A DNA stretch of 64,000 bases from positions 20,170,338 to 20,234,337 of the forward strand of contig CM060199.1 of assembly GCA_030562195.1 (NCBI GenBank). Reading direction: 5' to 3'. Shown here piece after piece: positions 63,601 through 64,000 of the stretch; the first letter of the stretch is position 1; the number at the start of each line of letters is the position of its first letter. The position numbers were made by a program, and so were the translations under genes. The DNA comes from Nipponacmea schrenckii. Its lineage: Eukaryota; Mollusca; Gastropoda; Lottiidae. Below the pieces are notes generated by a model, which made no database searches, was not told the DNA's origin, and saw nothing but the letters and a program-made list of their open reading frames with translations.

Positions 63601-63993
63601 AAACAATACATTGAACTGCTGTGTTTTCAGTTACTAGAATACAATTAAGGTAAAATTCAGTTTAAAACGTTTTATGGTTTTCGTTTTGTTCTTGAATACA
63701 GCTGAAAACATTCTAAACGGTTCTTTCTTTCACCAGTTTGAACTTAAAAAGCTTACTAATAAAATTAAGAATCCTAGAATATAAACTAACTTGAGGTCAT
63801 ATTGCCTGGTAGAAATGAAACATGACTAGCAGCTGAAATTTCAGTACAGGTTTCGTTCAACATAAAACAGTTTGTTTTATCAACAGTACTCAAAACAGCT
63901 GCTATATCTCTACATGCTGATTCTTGTTTACAATCTGTTGTTGCAGCTGGTGTTGATACTTCTACTTCATATAATACTATTATACTACCAGGT
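29734..63993 (-). CDS. Giant modular SEA-domain transmembrane mucin (3' part; 5' end outside the window)
   Basis: Minus-strand gene read from 63993 down to the stop at 29734. Order: SEA third exon and Cys exon of module A; mucin exon 1; modules B to F, each followed by a mucin exon; module G; linker exon 31373-31395; transmembrane exon 30912-31065; tail exons 30285-30664, 30043-30125, 29883-29933 and 29734-29781. Phases agree at every junction except inside two mucin exons that carry frameshifts. Family knowledge: SEA domains with a G-S-(V/I)-(V/I)-V strand self-cleave in membrane mucins such as MUC1, and Thr/Ser/Pro-rich segments carry dense O-glycans. Inferred: an apical epithelial or secretory-surface glycoprotein with a very long extracellular rod. 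I do not recognise a named orthologue. That the exons form one transcript is inferred from their phase, order and orientation. Confidence 0.8.
30912..31395 (-). CDS. Linker and transmembrane exons of the mucin
   Basis: A 23-bp micro-exon (31373-31395, RDKSMFFS) joins a 154-bp exon (30912-31065). The latter encodes QTVEM, the hydrophobic run VVGMAVGITLVVVLFLVVVI, then LGVSLYRSK and a basic stop-transfer cluster (IVRRKRP). The positive-inside rule puts this C-terminal side in the cytosol and the SEA/mucin modules outside. Intron donors are GTGAGT and GTAAGT. Confidence 0.85.
31580..31775 (+). mobile_element. MITE-like dispersed element, copy d (partial)
   Basis: GATAATTACTAGGTTTATTGG, TATATATCTACTGATGAATA and AAATTTCATGTTCATTCTAA match the right half of the family. 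The left inverted end is poorly preserved. It ends right beside the donor of the Cys exon of module G. Confidence 0.45.
31779..33305 (-). CDS. Membrane-proximal SEA module G of the mucin
   Basis: Exons 33193-33305 (113 bp, VVLYMKMSIDKIYIPEYND...), 32778-32833 (56 bp, IMKEIDMTNVKDIKVWKIE), 32155-32363 (209 bp, SGSVVIFLNISVISPNATDC...) and 31779-31860 (82 bp, ECIICDGECIPDK...C). GSVVI is a classic SEA self-cleavage strand. The module keeps the family architecture, but its sequence is far from modules A-E. Its Cys exon keeps the C-x2-C-x3-C spacing. Lying next to the membrane, it is in the position where cleaved SEA domains of vertebrate membrane mucins sit. Confidence 0.85.
33306..35590 (-). 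repeat. Dispersed element with expanded ~170-bp tandem body
   Basis: The 3' end (minus strand: CTGCCAGTGGGCGTATGTTA, CCTTGCCTGGCAAGCTATCT) lies about 10 nt before the acceptor of the SEA exon at 33305. Upstream on the minus strand are some ten units of 165-180 bp with CAGGAATTTTTTTCAGAATC and CTACAGTGTCCACAA, in two alternating types that differ after TACCAAGTT. An 8-bp microsatellite, GACGGACC, covers 35486-35540. The far end has the hairpin CGTCCACATTTCTATGTGGGCG. Confidence 0.8.
35591..36135 (-). other. Intron remainder before module G, no feature recognised
   Basis: AT-rich DNA between the repeat array and the donor of mucin exon 6. A short plus-strand frame at 35965-36159 has no support. 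Confidence 0.45.
36136..38228 (-). CDS. Mucin exon 6 (33-residue and ~22-residue repeats)
   Basis: One 2093-bp exon, open throughout (697 codons plus split codons). The N-terminal half has about nine copies of a 33-residue unit starting STTETIPTYSTTGLPSSEAS and continuing TENGTTTELPSSK; neighbouring 99-bp units are almost identical. The C-terminal part is threonine runs alternating with TSTEPPTST-type blocks. Nearly every residue is T, S, P, E, G or N, as expected for a heavily O-glycosylated rod. Acceptor TTTTCAG at 38229-38235; donor GTAAGT. Confidence 0.9.
38340..38520 (-). mobile_element. Probable degenerate SINE fragment
   Basis: GAATTTTTAACATGCACAAC near 38425 parallels GGATCTTTAACGTGCACAGT in the intact SINE at 50.1 kb, and the sequence after it keeps a similar layout. 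Head and tail are not recognisable. Confidence 0.35.
38606..39701 (-). CDS. SEA module F of the mucin
   Basis: Exons 39601-39701 (101 bp, MILYVKVPLDLDFTEEYENI...), 39350-39405 (56 bp, MEDVLNNTNIVDVTVVELR), 39004-39212 (209 bp, NGSIEAFFSLWLRLDSHN...) and 38606-38681 (76 bp, RCILCDDVCISVGTVYNC). The strand that normally reads GSVVV is GSIEA here, so the self-cleavage motif is weakened. The four cysteines of the third exon and the four of the Cys exon are kept. Confidence 0.85.
39838..40499 (-). CDS. Mucin exon 5 (~10-residue repeats, shortest)
   Basis: A 662-bp exon, open throughout (220 full codons). It encodes TTELPTS/STT blocks of about ten residues, and earlier TSSSSVITEI-type blocks. It ends TTFTRRVEA rather than the SVDGA of the distal exons, matching the divergence of module F after it. 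Acceptor TTTCTAG, donor GTATGC. Confidence 0.85.
40888..42728 (-). CDS. SEA module E of the mucin
   Basis: Exons 42628-42728 (101 bp, LYVILCLQKNYSENYNDKTS...), 42390-42445 (56 bp, LMETINDTNVIRVTVTDIQ), 41904-42106 (203 bp, PGSIIVFYEVELSTPAATTD...) and 40888-40963 (76 bp, QCIVCGGNCYPSGTMYYC). It carries the SEA cleavage strand GSIIV, several N-glycosylation sequons (NYS, NDT, NET, NMT) and four cysteines in the third exon. Almost identical to modules A-D. Confidence 0.88.
42963..44645 (-). pseudogene. Mucin exon 4, frame broken by indels at ~43.74-44.24 kb
   Basis: The exon is bounded by the usual TTTCTAG acceptor and GTAAGT donor, but its length (1683 bp) is not 3n+2. The 5' part (44240-44645) reads TSTTDVP-type repeats; the 3' part (42963-43740) reads ten-residue STTELPTS repeats (30-bp units). 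Between them, about 43740-44240, the repeat is littered with length changes and homopolymer runs, and no frame crosses it. It could be a sequencing or assembly fault in a collapsed repeat, or real decay of one module of an otherwise intact gene. Confidence 0.65.
44655..45745 (-). repeat. Dispersed element copy just upstream of mucin exon 4
   Basis: Minus-strand 3' end CCTTGCCTGGCAAGCTATCT sits about 15 nt before the acceptor of mucin exon 4. The body is some five or six units of about 180 bp with GTCAAGGGCAATAACTCAAA and ACCAAGTTTCATCAAAAT. The paralogous intron at 49.9 kb lacks it, so it was inserted after the module duplication or lost from the other copy. Confidence 0.8.
45956..47997 (-). 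CDS. SEA module D of the mucin
   Basis: Exons 47897-47997 (101 bp), 47667-47722 (56 bp), 47141-47343 (203 bp) and 45956-46031 (76 bp). They encode LYVILCLQKNYSENYND, LMETINDTNVIRVTVTDI, PGSIIVFYEVEL and QCIVCDGNCYPTGTMYKC, keeping the cleavage strand, sequons and cysteines. The Cys exon uses a weaker donor (GTACTA) than its sisters. Confidence 0.88.
46055..46285 (-). mobile_element. MITE-like dispersed element, copy e (interrupted)
   Basis: CATTCATCAGTAAATATACC-like and AGTAATTATCCATAAAGTTG wording matches the family in reverse. Its left end is separated by a later insertion at about 46.28-46.91 kb; the remainder (CTCATATTGACCATTCTTGA) resumes at 46910. Confidence 0.6.
46284..46908. mobile_element. 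Composite foldback insertion nested in the MITE-like copy
   Basis: 46286-46430 is a hairpin: AGGTTATCCTATGGCTACGA faces TCGTGGATATGGTTTTTATG-type sequence in inverted order, with CACGAGTGGTGAAGCCACTC-like palindrome at the tip. 46430-46908 has a second inverted pair (TTTATCCTATACCTAATGTT against AAGTATGGGATAAA) and a direct duplication of TTTGGCCCCGCCCATC plus GTACATGAGAAAAAAACTCA. The paralogous intron at 50.76 kb runs straight across this site without it. Confidence 0.65.
48225..49876 (-). CDS. Mucin exon 3 (10-residue repeats)
   Basis: A 1652-bp exon, open throughout (550 full codons). It opens with RIPTETSQSQTVTTEIPTSP-like sequence. One block of TSTVSSTEIP decapeptides follows, then a short TTDEPRS run, then STTELPTSLT decapeptides, ending in SVDGA. 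Acceptor TTTCTAG, donor GTAAGT. Confidence 0.9.
49938..50241 (-). mobile_element. Intact tRNA-derived SINE with 16-bp target-site duplication
   Basis: Read on the minus strand, the head contains a tRNA-like A box (TGGCTCAGTGGGTT) and B box (GGGTTCAATCCC). The body has TGCACGTTAAAGATCCCTCG and the tail ends in ATTTC-type repeats. The 16-bp direct repeat CTGGGCCGGGTACAAA flanks it at 49922-49937 and 50242-50257. The paralogous intron at about 45.78 kb has a single copy of that site and no SINE. Class is clear; family name not assigned. Confidence 0.92.
50429..51829 (-). CDS. SEA module C of the mucin
   Basis: Exons 51729-51829 (101 bp), 51498-51553 (56 bp), 50965-51167 (203 bp) and 50429-50504 (76 bp). 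They encode LYVMLCLQKNYSENYND, LMETINDTNVIRVTVTDI, PGSIIVFYEVEL and QCIVCDGNCYPTGTMYKC. The exon lengths equal those of modules B, D and E exactly; the few substitutions include Ile-to-Met in the first exon. Confidence 0.88.
50527..50850 (-). mobile_element. MITE-like dispersed element, copy f
   Basis: TAAGTAATTATCCGTCAAGT, TGACACCAGGTAATTTCACT and GATGAATATATACTCATATT match the family in reverse. It sits at the same place in the intron as copy e at 46.1 kb, so it predates the module duplication. Confidence 0.6.
52050..54145 (-). CDS. Mucin exon 2 (7-residue TSTTDVP repeats)
   Basis: A 2096-bp exon, open throughout (698 full codons). About 60 tandem or near-tandem heptapeptides of the TSTTDVP type form the centre, with the longest perfect run at about 52.79-53.09 kb. 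The ends are more diverse, with SVDGA at the 3' junction. Because the DNA unit is 21 bp, frames on the opposite strand also stay open. Composition is almost purely T, S, P, D and V. Confidence 0.92.
54146..54757 (-). other. Intron between mucin exon 2 and the Cys exon of module B
   Basis: No recognisable gene or strong repeat. A minus-strand frame at 54268-54492 has no splice signals around it. Confidence 0.45.
54758..60216 (-). CDS. SEA module B of the mucin
   Basis: Exons 60116-60216 (101 bp), 59879-59934 (56 bp), 55656-55858 (203 bp) and 54758-54833 (76 bp), reading LYVILCLQKNYSENYND, LMETINDTNVIRVTVTDI, PGSIIVFYEVEL and QCIVCDGNCYPSGTMYNC. A 4-kb intron, the largest of this gene in the window, splits the SEA fold just before the GSIIV strand; other modules have 0.3-0.6 kb there. 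The extra length is repeats. Confidence 0.87.
54905..55562 (-). repeat. Dispersed element copy 70 bp upstream of a module B acceptor
   Basis: The minus-strand 3' end (TATCTTTCCTGGCAAGCTCT) lies about 70 nt before the acceptor at 54834. The body contains GGGTTCATCCT units like those at 4.3 and 57.5 kb. Confidence 0.6.
56280..57420. other. Intronic region with CCGGAAGT motifs and a G-rich tract, no gene
   Basis: ATCACTTCCGGTTTTGATGA at about 56565 and GAACCGGAAGTAGCGGATCT at about 56685 face each other, suggesting the remains of a foldback element. 56915-56960 is a purine tract with runs of four to twelve G. No coding similarity. Confidence 0.4.
57421..57905 (-). repeat. Dispersed element copy in the large module B intron
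   Basis: TTGACTAGCAAGACATC and CACTCAGTGGGCGTATATTA on the minus strand match the family 3' end, with units containing AATAGGGTTCATCCTTGAGT on the plus strand. It is not near an exon. Confidence 0.55.
58905..59850 (-). repeat. Dispersed element copy with ~180-bp units near SEA exon of module B
   Basis: The minus-strand 3' end is CCTTGCCTGGCAAGCTATCT at about 58910, and the 5' hairpin region (CCTGAATATGTGGACG) is near 59830, about 30 bp from the SEA exon donor at 59878. Four or five units carry GTCAAGGGCAATAACTCAAA. Confidence 0.7.
60397..63378 (-). CDS. Mucin exon 1 (longest, 7-residue repeats, one frameshift)
   Basis: A 2982-bp exon with TTCCTAG acceptor and GTAAGT donor; a coding length should be 3n+2, and this is one base over. 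The frame from the acceptor reads TSTTDVP repeats to about 62690 and then stops at 62679. The frame that fits the 3' end, SVDGTG, begins there and is open to the donor. The disagreement maps to an extra G in GTTGGTGACATCTGTGG (about 62685), where sister units read GTTGGTACATCTGTAG. Otherwise the exon is about 990 codons of T/S/P/D/V with scattered SSTTDESTITTDI variants. Confidence 0.75.
63558..63993 (-). CDS. SEA module A of the mucin (partial; first two exons outside the window)
   Basis: The third SEA exon (63791-63993, 203 bp) reads PGSIIVLYEVEVSTPAATTD and later VDKTNCFMLNETC. The Cys exon (63558-63633, 76 bp) reads QCIVCDGNCYLTGTMYKC. The acceptor TTTTCAG falls within the last bases of the window. 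The presence of this third exon shows that the gene continues upstream with at least the first two exons of this module. Confidence 0.87.
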
Positions 63994-64000
63994 CTGAAAA

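Overview
The window is animal nuclear DNA: AT-rich, with split genes, GT-AG introns, long intergenic stretches and many dispersed and tandem repeats. I infer a mollusc or a related lophotrochozoan, from the style of the dispersed repeats and the presence of a pyruvyltransferase gene in an animal; the species cannot be read from the sequence. Every exon edge below comes from reading splice sites by eye and checking that phases and lengths agree.

Three protein-coding loci are present. (1) About 0.43-2.99 kb, plus strand: two exons join in frame to encode a ten-helix triose-phosphate/PEP-translocator-type transporter (SLC35/TPT fold), one further membrane segment, and a polysaccharide pyruvyltransferase domain. 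Pyruvyltransferases use phosphoenolpyruvate, and the TPT superfamily includes PEP carriers, so this looks like a carrier fused to the enzyme that would use its cargo in the Golgi lumen. (2) About 8.64-23.51 kb, plus strand: a 15-coding-exon DDHD1-type intracellular phospholipase A1 of 743 residues, apparently complete. Its sixth coding exon is preceded by a tandem array that duplicates the 3' splice site and the start of the exon. (3) About 29.73 kb to beyond 64 kb, minus strand, tail-to-tail with DDHD1: the 3' part of a very large modular transmembrane mucin. It has at least seven modules (three SEA-like exons plus a four-cysteine exon), six intervening Thr/Ser/Pro-rich exons of 0.66-3.0 kb, then a linker, a transmembrane helix and a cytoplasmic tail ending EEFYV. 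Its start lies outside the window.

The module exons have almost invariant lengths (101, 56, 203 and 76 bp) and compatible phases. The five distal modules are nearly identical, whereas the two membrane-proximal ones have diverged, which points to recent serial duplication. The mucin repeat unit nevertheless differs from exon to exon (7, 10, about 22 or 33 residues). Two mucin exons break frame: one by a single extra base, the other over about 500 bp of indels.

The rest is introns and intergenic DNA. It holds a tRNA-derived SINE with a 16-bp target duplication, a MITE-like family with inverted ends, several foldback elements, at least seven minisatellite arrays, and a dispersed element whose 3' end repeatedly lies just upstream of splice acceptors. 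I saw no rRNA, true tRNA gene, CRISPR array or bacterial operon.
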